Source: Flavobacteriaceae bacterium
GTDB lineage: Bacteria > Bacteroidota > Bacteroidia > Flavobacteriales > Flavobacteriaceae
NCBI GenBank assembly: GCA_030683815.1
Contig: JAUXPJ010000012.1
Coordinates: 99,350 to 163,349 of the forward strand
Direction: 5' to 3'
DNA length: 64,000 bases
The notes below the pieces were generated by a model, which ran no database searches, was not told the DNA's origin, and saw nothing but the letters and a program-made list of their open reading frames with translations. The translations under genes were made by a program, and so were the position numbers. Shown here piece after piece: positions 41,863 through 50,946 of this stretch (its first letter is position 1; each line of letters starts with the position of its first letter).

Positions 41863-43659
41863 ATGATGAAAGCACATTCTTTTCATATCCCTGTTATGGG
41901 AATCGGATTTACAATTGACACCCCCTTAAAAGTTGCTCCATATGGGATTGATTCAGTTATTTCTTTGGTTGATGATATTCTTTTTGAGAAGTTAAGAAAA
42001 ATGTACAGTGAAAAGTTTGAATTACCTTATCAGGAAATATCTGAAAAAATAGAAGATTTTAGAGCCAAAAGAATTACTGCATATTTAAATTTAATCAACA
42101 GTCAAGCAGAAAAGAAATTTGAAGAGTTAAAAAATACTGCTGCTGAGATAAGTCAGGAACTCCATGATTATTTTGAAATGTTGCCCGACAGTTCAACTAT
42201 TAAGGAAGAATTTAAGCGTTTAAAAGAAAAGTATTTAAATGTGGATGAACTTAAAAACTGGGTAAAAGATCATGTTAAAATGGGTAGTATTGACGTTAAT
42301 ATTATGACCAAATTAGACAAGGTAAATTACAAAAATGGAGAACCTCTGGCCAATGAATACAATGATGCACATGCCGCATTAAGAGGTTACGCCAATAGTG
42401 ATTTAAATTCATCTATCGTATTTTCTGCCGGCATGAATCCGAGATTATACAGCTATATTGAACAGTTCAACGATTTTTATCCTGATGAAAATGGATTCAT
42501 CAAAAAGAAAATTATTTTAAAAGTAAGCGATTATAGATCAGCCCTGATTCAAGGAAAATTTTTAGCTAAAAAAGGATTATGGGTTTCAGAATACCGAATT
42601 GAATCCGGACTTAATTGCGGTGGTCATGCTTTTGCAACCGATGGATTCTTAATGGGTCCGATATTGGCTGAATTTAGAGATAAACGAAATGAATTGATTC
42701 AATCTACCTATGAAATTTTAACAGCTTCACTTTCCGCTAAAAATTATACGATTCCGAAATCAACCTTATCACTGAAAATTACGGCTCAAGGTGGCGTTGG
42801 AACAGCAGAAGAACATCAATTTTTATTAGAGCATTATCAAATGGATGCTGTTGGCTGGGGAACTCCTTTTTTATTGGTACCCGAGGTAACCAATGTTGAT
42901 GAGTTTACTTTGCAAAAATTGATAGACGCTAAAGAAGATGATTTGTATTTAAGCAATATTTCTCCTTTGGGCGTTCCTTTTAACAGTCTGAAAGGCAATA
43001 CCAAAGATGCTGAAAAATTATCTTTTGTAGAAAAAGGAAGACCCGGAAGTTCTTGCCCTAAAAAATACCTGGTTTCTAATACAGAATTTACTGAAAAAGC
43101 AATATGTTCGGCATCCCGTCAATTTCAAAATTTAAAATTACAAGAATTAGAAACTGAAGAAATTTCTGCTGAAGAGAAAAAAAACAGATTTGATAAAATT
43201 GTAGATAAATCGTGTATTTGTGTCGGTTTAGGTACATCTGTATTATTGAATCATAATATCAGTACAAAAACTGAAGGAACGGGCGTTTCTGTTTGTCCCG
43301 GACCAAATATGGCATATTTCTCAAAAATAATGACTTTAAAAGAAATTACCAGTCATATTTATGGAAGAATTAATGTAATTGATCGTACCGACAGACCGCA
43401 TATGTTTGTGAAAGAATTATATGCTTATGTTGATTATTTATCCGCAAAAGTGGATGAGGCAAAGTCATCGATGACTCCTAATCAGGTTAAATATTTATCT
43501 ACTTTTGTCAATAATTTAAATGACGGAATTGAGTATTACAACCACTTATTTGCTGATTTAAAAAATAAATTTGAAACTACAAAATCAAATATTTTAAGTG
43601 ATTTAGAAACCTCTCTAAACTCTTTAAAACAGCTGAAATTAGCCATAGAAAAATTATAA
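41863..43659 (+). CDS. Unassigned 598-residue cysteine-rich protein, TIM-barrel flavoenzyme-like
   Basis: Not confidently recognised. The N-terminus HIPVMGIGFTIDTPLKVAPYG and the later NCGGHAFATDGFLMGP (about 251-266), TAQGGVGTAEEHQFLL (about 307-322) and DAVGWGTPFLLVPE (about 328-341) resemble the ordered phosphate/FMN-binding loops of nitronate monooxygenase and enoyl-reductase TIM barrels (AGGH, GGIGT, VGTxFL). Six cysteines lie at about 252, 398, 415, 451, 453 and 478, the last four in a CSAS-CIC-CPGP arrangement that could hold an iron-sulfur cluster. Helical insertions follow about 40-130. No signal peptide. It ends in a strong terminator and is monocistronic. The fold and cofactors are inference. 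Confidence 0.7.
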   Translation: MMKAHSFHIPVMGIGFTIDTPLKVAPYGIDSVISLVDDILFEKLRKMYSEKFELPYQEISEKIEDFRAKRITAYLNLINSQAEKKFEELKNTAAEISQELHDYFEMLPDSSTIKEEFKRLKEKYLNVDELKNWVKDHVKMGSIDVNIMTKLDKVNYKNGEPLANEYNDAHAALRGYANSDLNSSIVFSAGMNPRLYSYIEQFNDFYPDENGFIKKKIILKVSDYRSALIQGKFLAKKGLWVSEYRIESGLNCGGHAFATDGFLMGPILAEFRDKRNELIQSTYEILTASLSAKNYTIPKSTLSLKITAQGGVGTAEEHQFLLEHYQMDAVGWGTPFLLVPEVTNVDEFTLQKLIDAKEDDLYLSNISPLGVPFNSLKGNTKDAEKLSFVEKGRPGSSCPKKYLVSNTEFTEKAICSASRQFQNLKLQELETEEISAEEKKNRFDKIVDKSCICVGLGTSVLLNHNISTKTEGTGVSVCPGPNMAYFSKIMTLKEITSHIYGRINVIDRTDRPHMFVKELYAYVDYLSAKVDEAKSSMTPNQVKYLSTFVNNLNDGIEYYNHLFADLKNKFETTKSNILSDLETSLNSLKQLKLAIEKL

Positions 43660-43670
43660 AATGATACTGA

Positions 43671-43699
43671 TATAGCCCTTTTGAGGGCTATATTTTTTT
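43671..43699 (+). terminator. Terminator after the 598-residue protein
   Basis: Perfect 9-bp stem TATAGCCCT / AGGGCTATA around TTTG, followed by seven T. It starts 12 nt after the stop codon. Confidence 0.92.
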
Positions 43700-43769
43700 A
43701 TTCTATCCAATAGCGTACTCCTATTAATTTATTCTGCTTAATTTTGTTTTAGACAGATTTAATTTGGCA

Positions 43770-44501
43770 ATGAAAGAAGAACAATCAACCCGAATCAATA
43801 AATATTTAAGTGAAGTTGGATACTGCTCCCGCAGAGCAGCTGATCAATATATTGAAGCCGGAAGAGTTACTATCAACGGAAAAATCCCCGAGATGGGCAC
43901 TAAAATTATTTTGGGAGATGAAGTGAGAGTTGATGGCGAATTAATTTCAGCCCCTAAAAAAAAATTTATTTACCTCGCCTTCAATAAACCTGTCGGAATT
44001 GTTTGTACCACTGATACCAAAGCCGAAAAAAATAATATTATTGATTTTATCAATCACCCCAAACGTATTTTCCCTATTGGCAGATTAGATAAACCGAGTG
44101 AAGGACTTATCTTTTTAACCAATGATGGAGATATGGTCAATAAAATTTTACGCGCCGGAAATAATCATGAAAAGGAATATCTCGTAAAGGTTAATCAACC
44201 AATCACTCCAAAATTTATTCAGCAAATGAGTAGCGGAGTTCCAATTTTAGATACCATTACTCAAAAATGTGTTGTAACGCAAATCAGTAAATTCGATTTC
44301 AAAATCATTTTAACAGAAGGAATGAATAGGCAAATCCGCAGAATGTGCGAATATTTGGACTATGAAGTTCAACAACTAAAACGAACTCGGATTATGAGTA
44401 TTTCACTGGATATTCCTGTCGGAAAATGGCGTTATTTAACGGATGCTGAAATGAATGAAATCAATTTATTAGTGGCAACTTCATCTAAAACCGCTGAATA
44501 A
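43770..44501 (+). CDS. rluF: 23S rRNA pseudouridine synthase RluF-type
   Basis: Makes pseudouridine in 23S rRNA (E. coli RluF acts at position 2604). From the ATG at 43770 the protein has 243 residues; a TTG two codons earlier is less likely. The N-terminal S4 domain (INKYLSEVGYCSRRAADQYI, about 9-28) is followed by the catalytic motif PIGRLDKPSEGLIFLTNDG (Asp of GRLD, about 109) and GMNRQIRRMCEYLDYEV (about 190), the RluF/RsuA signature. Both ends and the length agree with RluF rather than RluB or RsuA. The downstream gap of over 400 bp is repeat-bearing. Confidence 0.92.
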   Translation: MKEEQSTRINKYLSEVGYCSRRAADQYIEAGRVTINGKIPEMGTKIILGDEVRVDGELISAPKKKFIYLAFNKPVGIVCTTDTKAEKNNIIDFINHPKRIFPIGRLDKPSEGLIFLTNDGDMVNKILRAGNNHEKEYLVKVNQPITPKFIQQMSSGVPILDTITQKCVVTQISKFDFKIILTEGMNRQIRRMCEYLDYEVQQLKRTRIMSISLDIPVGKWRYLTDAEMNEINLLVATSSKTAE

Positions 44502-44899
44502 AATTTTTTAAATAATCAAGATCAGATTCACAGTACAAATTTCTTAAAAGTCGCCACTTCGAGGAATAATTTTTATTCTAAAAAAGCAATATAAAATGAC
44601 CTATGTAAGTTGTAAGCACTTCTAATTCCTCTCTGGAGAGGGGTTAGGGGTGTGTTTTTTTAATTTTATTAAATAATTGATTTTCATTTAATTAAACAAA
44701 AACGTCATTGGTAGTTGTTTTTCAAAGAAAAACAGTATCGAGAAGTTATTTTTTCCAAAAATTCACCTGTTTTCGATACGTTCCTATAAATCGGAACAAA
44801 CGGACGTAAATTATCAATTACCGAACTCAGTTTAATAATTCTTATTTCCAAATTCCTGAATTTTAACATTTATATAGCATTTTTAAGCAAAACAAGTTT
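44502..44899. other. Gene-free stretch with small palindromes
   Basis: No supported gene. It holds CCTCTC-TG-GAGAGG (44628-44641) running into GGTTAGGGGTGTG, a sequence I have the impression of seeing widely in Flavobacterium intergenic DNA. A second inverted repeat is GTATCGAGAA (44735-44744) with TTTTCGATAC (44770-44779), 9 of 10 paired. Confidence 0.55.
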
Positions 44900-44907
44900 T
44901 ATTTTTG
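44900..44907 (+). promoter_or_regulatory. -7 box TATTTTTG for the TSUP permease
   Basis: TATTTTTG fits TAnnTTTG, 21 nt before the ATG at 44929. The alternative TTG start at 44905 lies inside this box, which argues for the ATG. Confidence 0.5.
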
Positions 44908-44928
44908 CCGGTAATTAATAAGCTTGGA

Positions 44929-45681
44929 ATGTTTCATATTCAACTATACTTTCTCATCATTGCGGCGGCAGTAATATTGCTTTCATCAGTGGTAAAAGGA
45001 ATAACAGGATTTGGTTTTGCACTTTTGGCAGTTCCGTTGCTTTCAATGATATTTCCGCTAAATTTACTGGTTCCTTCCCTGGTTTTATTTAATTTAATAA
45101 CAAGTATTATGATGTTATATAAGTTGAAGGAAAAAATAAGGGGATACTATATTGTTCCAATGATTTTAGCGAGTTTAGCCGGGATTCCGTTAGGTGTTCA
45201 CTTGTTAACTTTTTTAAATCCGGAAATTTTAAAAATTATAACCGGTTTTACTGTTGTTTTATTCTCCATAAAAATGCTGAGTGGTGTAAAACTTGCCAAA
45301 CGAAATATACATAAACCGATTGTTTTCGCCGGTTTTTTAAGTGGAATTTTGACAAGTAGTATTTCCATTGGAGGACCTCCATTAGCCATTGCTTTAGATC
45401 GAAAAGGATATTCAAAAGATATGTTTCGAGGTATTTTTATTTGGTTTATGGTCTTTTCAAGTTTATTCAGTTCACTGGCCTTTTATTATAAAGGATTATT
45501 AACAACCGATACCATAAAATTTACTGTTTTCTCACTGCCTTTGCTTTTTATCGGGTCAGGCTGGGGCGTTAAAATTGCTGCAAAAATCAATCAACATCAA
45601 TTTAGAAAATTTGTAATCTATATAAATGTTTGTACAGGTTTATTGATGCTGATTACTACTTTGATTAAATTTAAACAGTAA
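44929..45681 (+). CDS. TSUP-family (TauE/SafE) membrane permease
   Basis: A 250-residue membrane protein with about eight helices in two repeats. Each repeat begins with a proline/glycine-rich motif: KGITGFGFALLAVPLLSM (about 22-39) and SISIGGPPLAIALDRKGY (about 145-162), the TSUP signature. Family members export sulfite, sulfoacetate or related sulfonates, or move thiosulfate; the cargo is unknown. It has no partner gene adjacent. Confidence 0.88.
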   Translation: MFHIQLYFLIIAAAVILLSSVVKGITGFGFALLAVPLLSMIFPLNLLVPSLVLFNLITSIMMLYKLKEKIRGYYIVPMILASLAGIPLGVHLLTFLNPEILKIITGFTVVLFSIKMLSGVKLAKRNIHKPIVFAGFLSGILTSSISIGGPPLAIALDRKGYSKDMFRGIFIWFMVFSSLFSSLAFYYKGLLTTDTIKFTVFSLPLLFIGSGWGVKIAAKINQHQFRKFVIYINVCTGLLMLITTLIKFKQ

Positions 45682-45843
45682 TATTATTTTAATCTTAAAT
45701 TTTTTTTAAGTTTTTATCTGTAAAAATGTAGCTTTAATATTGATTTCTATTGTTGAGCAATGGTAGAAAATTGGTTAAAAAACAGCAACTTTTAAATTAA
45801 TCGGTGCTTTTCAAACACTTTTCTTCACCTCCCATTTTTAATG

Positions 45844-45851
45844 TATTTTTG
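45844..45851 (+). promoter_or_regulatory. -7 box TATTTTTG for the acyl-CoA reductase
   Basis: TATTTTTG fits TAnnTTTG, 20 nt before the ATG at 45872. No -33 TTG at standard spacing. Confidence 0.45.
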
Positions 45852-45871
45852 TAATGGTAAATTTTTAAGCA

Positions 45872-46933
45872 ATGACATTAACACACCGTATCCAAGCTTT
45901 TGAACAATTGGGACATTTTATGCGTCAGTTTTCGACCTTTCCTTTTGAAAAACAAAAAGATATTTTACACAATGAAATTTTCTTTGATAAAATTCAGGCT
46001 GAAATGGAAATGGCCATTTATCATAATCCTTGGTTTACCATGGATAATATGGTTTTTGCATTTAAAAGTTGGAGTGATAGCTTAACAGTTAACAATCTTG
46101 AACATTGGACTAAAACGTATCATTTCAGAGAAAATCAACCAAAAACAGTTGGATTAATCGTGGCGGGAAACATTCCTTTAGTGGGTTTTCACGATTTAAT
46201 TTCGGTGTTGATTTCGGGTCATAAAGCACTTGTTAAATTATCATCCAATGATCAAAAAATAATTCCTATTTTATCCGAATACCTTCAAAAAGCAGCATCA
46301 GAATTTGAGAAATTTATCACTTTTACAGAACAAAAATTGGAAAATTTTGATGCTGTAATCGCTACCGGAAGCAACAATACAGCACGTTATTTTGAATATT
46401 ATTTTGGGAAATATCCCCATATCATCCGGAAAAACAGGAATTCGGTTGCAGTTATAACAGGATCAGAAACTCCTGAAGAATTAGAACTTTTAGGTGAAGA
46501 TATTTTTCGTTATTTCGGATTGGGCTGTAGGAGCGTTTCCAAGATATTTATCCCAAGAAATTATGATTTCAATCTCATTTTTAAGGCTATTTATCCATAT
46601 CACACCTTATTAGAGTATAAAAAATTCAGCAATAATTATGATTACAACAAAGCGGTGTATTTAATGAGTTTACTTCCTGTTCACGACAACGGATTTCTGG
46701 CATTAAAAGAAGATAATTCATACGCCTCTCCTATCGCCACCTTGTTTTATGAATATTATGATACTGTTGAATTATTAATTGATAAATTAAAGACCGAACA
46801 TGAACAAATTCAGTGTGTTATAGGAAATGCTGCTATTCCAGACTCTATTCCTTTTGGAGATTCTCAAAAACCCAATTTATGGGATTATGCTGATGAAATT
46901 GATACTCTTGAATTTTTATTGAAATTAACTTAA
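45872..46933 (+). CDS. LuxC-type acyl-CoA reductase
   Basis: A 353-residue aldehyde-dehydrogenase-fold protein like LuxC, which reduces acyl-CoA to aldehyde with NADPH. Visible blocks are VGLIVAGNIPLVGFHDLIS (about 91), VIATGSNNTARYFEYYFGK (about 168) and FGLGCRSVSKIFIP (about 215-228), where the cysteine is the position of the acyl-thioester nucleophile. No LuxD/E or luciferase genes are present, so bioluminescence is not implied; such lone genes near serC are, as I recall, common in Flavobacteria. Physiological substrate unknown. It is followed by serC after 67 bp. Confidence 0.88.
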   Translation: MTLTHRIQAFEQLGHFMRQFSTFPFEKQKDILHNEIFFDKIQAEMEMAIYHNPWFTMDNMVFAFKSWSDSLTVNNLEHWTKTYHFRENQPKTVGLIVAGNIPLVGFHDLISVLISGHKALVKLSSNDQKIIPILSEYLQKAASEFEKFITFTEQKLENFDAVIATGSNNTARYFEYYFGKYPHIIRKNRNSVAVITGSETPEELELLGEDIFRYFGLGCRSVSKIFIPRNYDFNLIFKAIYPYHTLLEYKKFSNNYDYNKAVYLMSLLPVHDNGFLALKEDNSYASPIATLFYEYYDTVELLIDKLKTEHEQIQCVIGNAAIPDSIPFGDSQKPNLWDYADEIDTLEFLLKLT

Positions 46934-47000
46934 TATTTTCCTTTTTTTATTTCATTAATTTGAAATAATTAGGCAATTTTGTACTCTAATTTATTAAATA

Positions 47001-48059
47001 ATGAAAAAACATAATTTTAGCGCAGGCCCAAGTATATTACCTCAGGAAGTGATTCAAAAAGCTGCTGAGGCCGTTTTAGATTTTAACAATTCCGGATTAT
47101 CATTAATAGAAATTTCTCATCGTTCTGCCCCTTTTGTGGCGGTAATGGACAAAGCCAGAAACCTGGCTTTAGAATTAATGGGATTGGAAAATAAAGAATA
47201 TTCAGCTATTTTCCTTCAAGGAGGAGCTAGTTTACAGTTCCTGACGATTCCATACAACTTATTAAAAGTAGATGGAAAAGCAGCTTATTTAGATACCGGA
47301 ACCTGGAGTTCTGCTGCCATCAAAGAATCAAAATATGTAGGGAATACAGAAGTTGTTGCATCTTCTAAAGACAAAGGATACAATTATATTCCGAAGAATT
47401 TTAACATTCCTTCGGATGCCAATTATTTCCATTGTACTTCCAACAACACTATTTTCGGTACTCAAATTAAAGAATTTCCAAAAACCTCCATTCCCATGGT
47501 GTGTGATATGAGTTCTGATATTTTTTCCCGAGAACTGGATTTCAGTCAATTCGATTTAATTTATGCCGGAGCTCAAAAAAATATGGGTCCGGCAGGAACA
47601 ACTCTGATAGTCGTAAAAAATGATATTTTAGGAAAATCAGGCAGAACCATTCCATCCATGCTGGATTTACAATTGCAAATTGCCAAAGAAAGTATGTACA
47701 ATACACCTTCAGTATTTGCGGTTTATACTTCCATGTTGACCTTAGAGTGGTTGAAAGATTTTGGCGGAATAGCTGCCATCGAAAAGAGAAACAATGCAAA
47801 AGCAACACTTTTATACGATGAAATAGATAGAAATCCGAATTTCATCGGATATGCAACTAAAGAAGATCGATCTTTTATGAATGTCACTTTCAATTTGGCA
47901 GATGAAAATTTAAAGGATAAATTTGATGCTCTTTGGAAAGCAGCCGGAATTGAAGGATTAAAGGGACATCGCTCAGTAGGTGGATACAGAGCCAGTATTT
48001 ACAATGCTTTGCCGTTAGAGAGTGTTCAAGTTTTAGTAGATGTAATGCAACAATTATAA
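47001..48059 (+). CDS. serC: Phosphoserine transaminase
   Basis: PLP aminotransferase making 3-phosphoserine from 3-phosphohydroxypyruvate (EC 2.6.1.52), also used in the pyridoxine pathway. The 352 residues start HNFSAGPSILPQEVIQKAAE and show FLQGGASLQFLTIPYNLL (about 74), DMSSDIFSRELDFSQ, YAGAQKNMGPAGTTLIVV (Schiff-base Lys, about 191) and GHRSVGGYRASIYNALP at the C-terminus. It is followed 18 nt later by a serA-like gene, giving adjacent steps of serine synthesis in one transcript. No serB is in the window. Confidence 0.97.
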   Translation: MKKHNFSAGPSILPQEVIQKAAEAVLDFNNSGLSLIEISHRSAPFVAVMDKARNLALELMGLENKEYSAIFLQGGASLQFLTIPYNLLKVDGKAAYLDTGTWSSAAIKESKYVGNTEVVASSKDKGYNYIPKNFNIPSDANYFHCTSNNTIFGTQIKEFPKTSIPMVCDMSSDIFSRELDFSQFDLIYAGAQKNMGPAGTTLIVVKNDILGKSGRTIPSMLDLQLQIAKESMYNTPSVFAVYTSMLTLEWLKDFGGIAAIEKRNNAKATLLYDEIDRNPNFIGYATKEDRSFMNVTFNLADENLKDKFDALWKAAGIEGLKGHRSVGGYRASIYNALPLESVQVLVDVMQQL

Positions 48060-48077
48060 AAATTTAAAATTAAACTG

Positions 48078-49031
48078 ATGAAAATATTAGCAAATGACGG
48101 AATGGCAACCAGCGGTGTAATTGCACTGAAAAATGCCGGTTTTGAAGTTATTTTAGATAAAATTCCGCAAGATCAATTAATCAACTATATCAATGAACAT
48201 CAAGTTGAAATGTTGTTGGTACGCAGTGCTACAATGGCCCGCAAAGAATTAATTGATGCTTGTCCATCCATTAAGTTAATCGGAAGAGGTGGCGTTGGAA
48301 TGGATAATATTGATGTTGAATACGCTAAAAGTAAAGGAATCAAAGTAATCAATACTCCAGATGCTTCTTCGCATTCTGTTGCTGAATTGGTTTTTGCCCA
48401 TTTATACGGGATGGTTCGTTTTTTACACGACTCTAACCGTAATATGCCGTTAGAAGGGGATACCAATTTTGATAAACTCAAAAAAGCTTATGCCGGCGGT
48501 AAAGAATTAAAAGGAAAAACGCTGGGAATTCTTGGATTTGGAAGAATCGGTCAAGCTGCTGCAAAAATTGCGCTTGGGAATCGAATGAATGTTATTGCAT
48601 ATGACCCTTTTATCAATAATGCAGATATCGACTTTAAGTTTTTTGATGGACAAAAAGTAACATTTAATATTAAAACGGTGAGTAAAGATGAAGTACTTCA
48701 ACAAGCTGATTTTATTTCATTACATGTTCCGAAACAAAAAGAGTATGTAATTGCCGCTAAAGAATTTGAAATGATGAAAGATGGCGTTGTAATTGTAAAT
48801 GCCGCTCGCGGAGGTGTGATTGATGAAGTTGCCTTAGTTAACGCCATAGAAAGTGGTAAAGTATTAAGTGCCGCTATGGATGTTTTTGAAAATGAACCCA
48901 AACCACCCATTCAGTTATTAATGAATCCTAATTTGTCATTAACTCCACATATAGGTGCTGCTACCAAAGAAGCTCAAAGCAGGATTGGTGAAGAATTGGC
49001 TTTTCAAATTATTGAATATTTCAAAAAATAA
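48078..49031 (+). CDS. serA: D-3-phosphoglycerate dehydrogenase-like 2-hydroxyacid dehydrogenase
   Basis: NAD-dependent dehydrogenase that, next to serC, most likely oxidises 3-phosphoglycerate (EC 1.1.1.95). The 317 residues have the dinucleotide motif LGILGFGRIGQAAAKIALG (about 150), Arg in NAARGGVIDEVAL (about 238) and the Glu/His pair near NEPKPP and LTPHIGAATKEAQ (about 290). It lacks the C-terminal ACT domain of E. coli SerA, so serine feedback of that type is not expected. The assignment to serine synthesis rests on the operon with serC. Confidence 0.92.
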   Translation: MKILANDGMATSGVIALKNAGFEVILDKIPQDQLINYINEHQVEMLLVRSATMARKELIDACPSIKLIGRGGVGMDNIDVEYAKSKGIKVINTPDASSHSVAELVFAHLYGMVRFLHDSNRNMPLEGDTNFDKLKKAYAGGKELKGKTLGILGFGRIGQAAAKIALGNRMNVIAYDPFINNADIDFKFFDGQKVTFNIKTVSKDEVLQQADFISLHVPKQKEYVIAAKEFEMMKDGVVIVNAARGGVIDEVALVNAIESGKVLSAAMDVFENEPKPPIQLLMNPNLSLTPHIGAATKEAQSRIGEELAFQIIEYFKK

Positions 49032-49064
49032 TACGTTAAATACAACAACTTTAATCATATAAAC

Positions 49065-50312
49065 ATGGCTATTTTAAAAGCATTTAAAGGATTCAGACCA
49101 CCAGCCGATTTGGCAAAGCAAATTGCTGCAAGACCCTATGATGTATTGAATTCTGCGGAAGCAAGTGTCGAAGCTGAAGGAAATCCTTACTCCCTACTCC
49201 ATATTACCAAACCGGAAATTGATTTTCCGGCCGGTACAGATGAACATATTGAAGAAGTTTATCAAAAAGCTAAAGAGAATTTTGATGCGTTTATAGCTCA
49301 AAAATGGTTGGTACAAGATGAAAAAGAGTGTCTTTATATCTACGCACAAACCATGAATGGTAAAACGCAATACGGATTGGCAGGTGCTGCCGGAGTTGAA
49401 GACTATATGAATGGAATCATCAAAAAACATGAATTAACACGTCCGGATAAAGAAGATGATCGCATGAAACACGTTCGTATTAACAATGCCAATATTGAAC
49501 CCGTTTTCTTTTCTTATCGTGCTGTTCCGGCAATTGATGAAATCATTTCAACTATTGTTAAAAACAATGCTCCTATTTATGATTTTGTTGCTGATGAAGG
49601 GTTTGTCCACCATTTTTGGGTAATTGATAAGGAGGAAACTATCACTCAATTGTTAGATTTATTTGAAAAAGTTCCAGCCACTTATGTTGCTGACGGACAT
49701 CACCGTACTGCCGCTGCCGCTTTGGTTGGAAACGAAAAGAAAAGAAACAATCCAAATCATACCGGAAAAGAAGAATACAACTACTTTTTGGCTGTTCATT
49801 TTCCTGATAATCAATTACAAATTATTGATTACAACAGAGTTGTCAAAGATTTAAACGGATTGACTTCAAAAGAAATTATCGAAAAATTAAATCAATATTT
49901 TGCCATTTCTGAAAAAGGTACCGAAATATATAAACCCTGTTGTTTGCATAATTTTAGCATGTATTTAGCCGGAAAATGGTATTCTTTAACTGCAAAATCC
50001 GGAACCTATAATGATAACGATCCTATCGGGGTTTTAGATGTAACTATTTTATCGAAATCGGTTTTAGAACCAATTTTCAATATCAAAGATTTACGCACTG
50101 ACAAACGCATTGATTTTGTGGGCGGAATTCGCGGTTTAGGAGAATTACAAAAACGGGTGGATAGCGGAGAAATGAAAGTGGCGTTTGCTTTATTTCCAGT
50201 TTCTATGAAACAATTGTTGGATATTGCTGATACCGATAATATTATGCCACCTAAAACTACTTGGTTTGAACCCAAATTAAGAAGCGGATTGGTGATTCAT
50301 ACGTTGGATTAA
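49065..50312 (+). CDS. DUF1015 family protein
   Basis: A 415-residue member of DUF1015 (uncharacterised, wide in bacteria). Recognisable blocks are FKGFRPPADLAKQIAARPYD at the start, YNSLLHI-like SLLHITKPE, the metal-like motif VADGHHRTAAAALVG (about 210) and VGGIRGLGELQKRVDSGE (about 345). Function is not known; the DGHHR motif hints at a phosphate or nucleotide ligand. It is 33 nt downstream of the serA-like gene in the same probable operon and ends in a terminator. Confidence 0.9.
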   Translation: MAILKAFKGFRPPADLAKQIAARPYDVLNSAEASVEAEGNPYSLLHITKPEIDFPAGTDEHIEEVYQKAKENFDAFIAQKWLVQDEKECLYIYAQTMNGKTQYGLAGAAGVEDYMNGIIKKHELTRPDKEDDRMKHVRINNANIEPVFFSYRAVPAIDEIISTIVKNNAPIYDFVADEGFVHHFWVIDKEETITQLLDLFEKVPATYVADGHHRTAAAALVGNEKKRNNPNHTGKEEYNYFLAVHFPDNQLQIIDYNRVVKDLNGLTSKEIIEKLNQYFAISEKGTEIYKPCCLHNFSMYLAGKWYSLTAKSGTYNDNDPIGVLDVTILSKSVLEPIFNIKDLRTDKRIDFVGGIRGLGELQKRVDSGEMKVAFALFPVSMKQLLDIADTDNIMPPKTTWFEPKLRSGLVIHTLD

Positions 50313-50340
50313 TTTTTTAAAAAACTTCAAATATATGAAG

Positions 50341-50370
50341 GGCGGTTTCTTGATGAAACTGCCTTTTTTT
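50341..50370 (+). terminator. Terminator after serC-serA-DUF1015
   Basis: Stem GGCGGTTTC / GAAACTGCC (one G-T pair) around TTGAT, then seven T. It lies 29 nt after the DUF1015 stop. Confidence 0.88.
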
Positions 50371-50946
50371 ATCATTTAATCCGTTAAAATAAGTGCAGAA
50401 GTAAATACAGCCAGAACCAGCAACCGCAACTCTTATTGTTCAAAGAGTAAAATAATGGAATGGAGAAATTAATTTTCACGAAAAGAATAACGAACCGTAG
50501 AACAATTTAGGATTTAAGAACAGTATGTCCACCTTAGTCCCCTACAAGAAGTTTCTAGCAGAGCCTCTGTGATTAGGGAGCATGATAGATAGGACTATAA
50601 ATGAGACAAGAGCACTTCGGAAGCTATCCTTTTTTTATTAAACATCATTTTAATCTGTTTGGAATAAATTTTATCACTTTTATTTCTAAAACTAACTAAT
50701 GATCCATAAGATCCAAAAATTAATTTGATGCCTTTTTTGATTAGTTAAAATCCTGTAAAACCATCGGAAAATTTATTATTTATAATCGCTCTAAATAACC
50801 TATTGTCAGTTATTTATCTATAAATATTTATTAAATTAGTGAATTAAAAAATATAATTACATCCTATAATAAATTGAAAATTATATATGTATGATGGAAT
50901 TTTTTAGAACCTCTGTTATAATCCTCTAAATTCAACTATAAAAATT
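50371..50946. other. Gene-free stretch, nothing recognised
   Basis: About 576 bp without a supported gene, clear promoter pair or repeat shared elsewhere in the window. The base composition is slightly more GC-rich in the first 270 bp than in the last 300, which is very AT-rich and leads into the lipoprotein cassette. The first part could be decayed coding DNA but no family was recognised. Confidence 0.4.

Noticed and set aside
45872..46933. LuxC-like gene as evidence of a bioluminescence operon
   Set aside because: No luxA, B, D or E is nearby, and LuxC-type reductases without lux genes are known in Flavobacteria.
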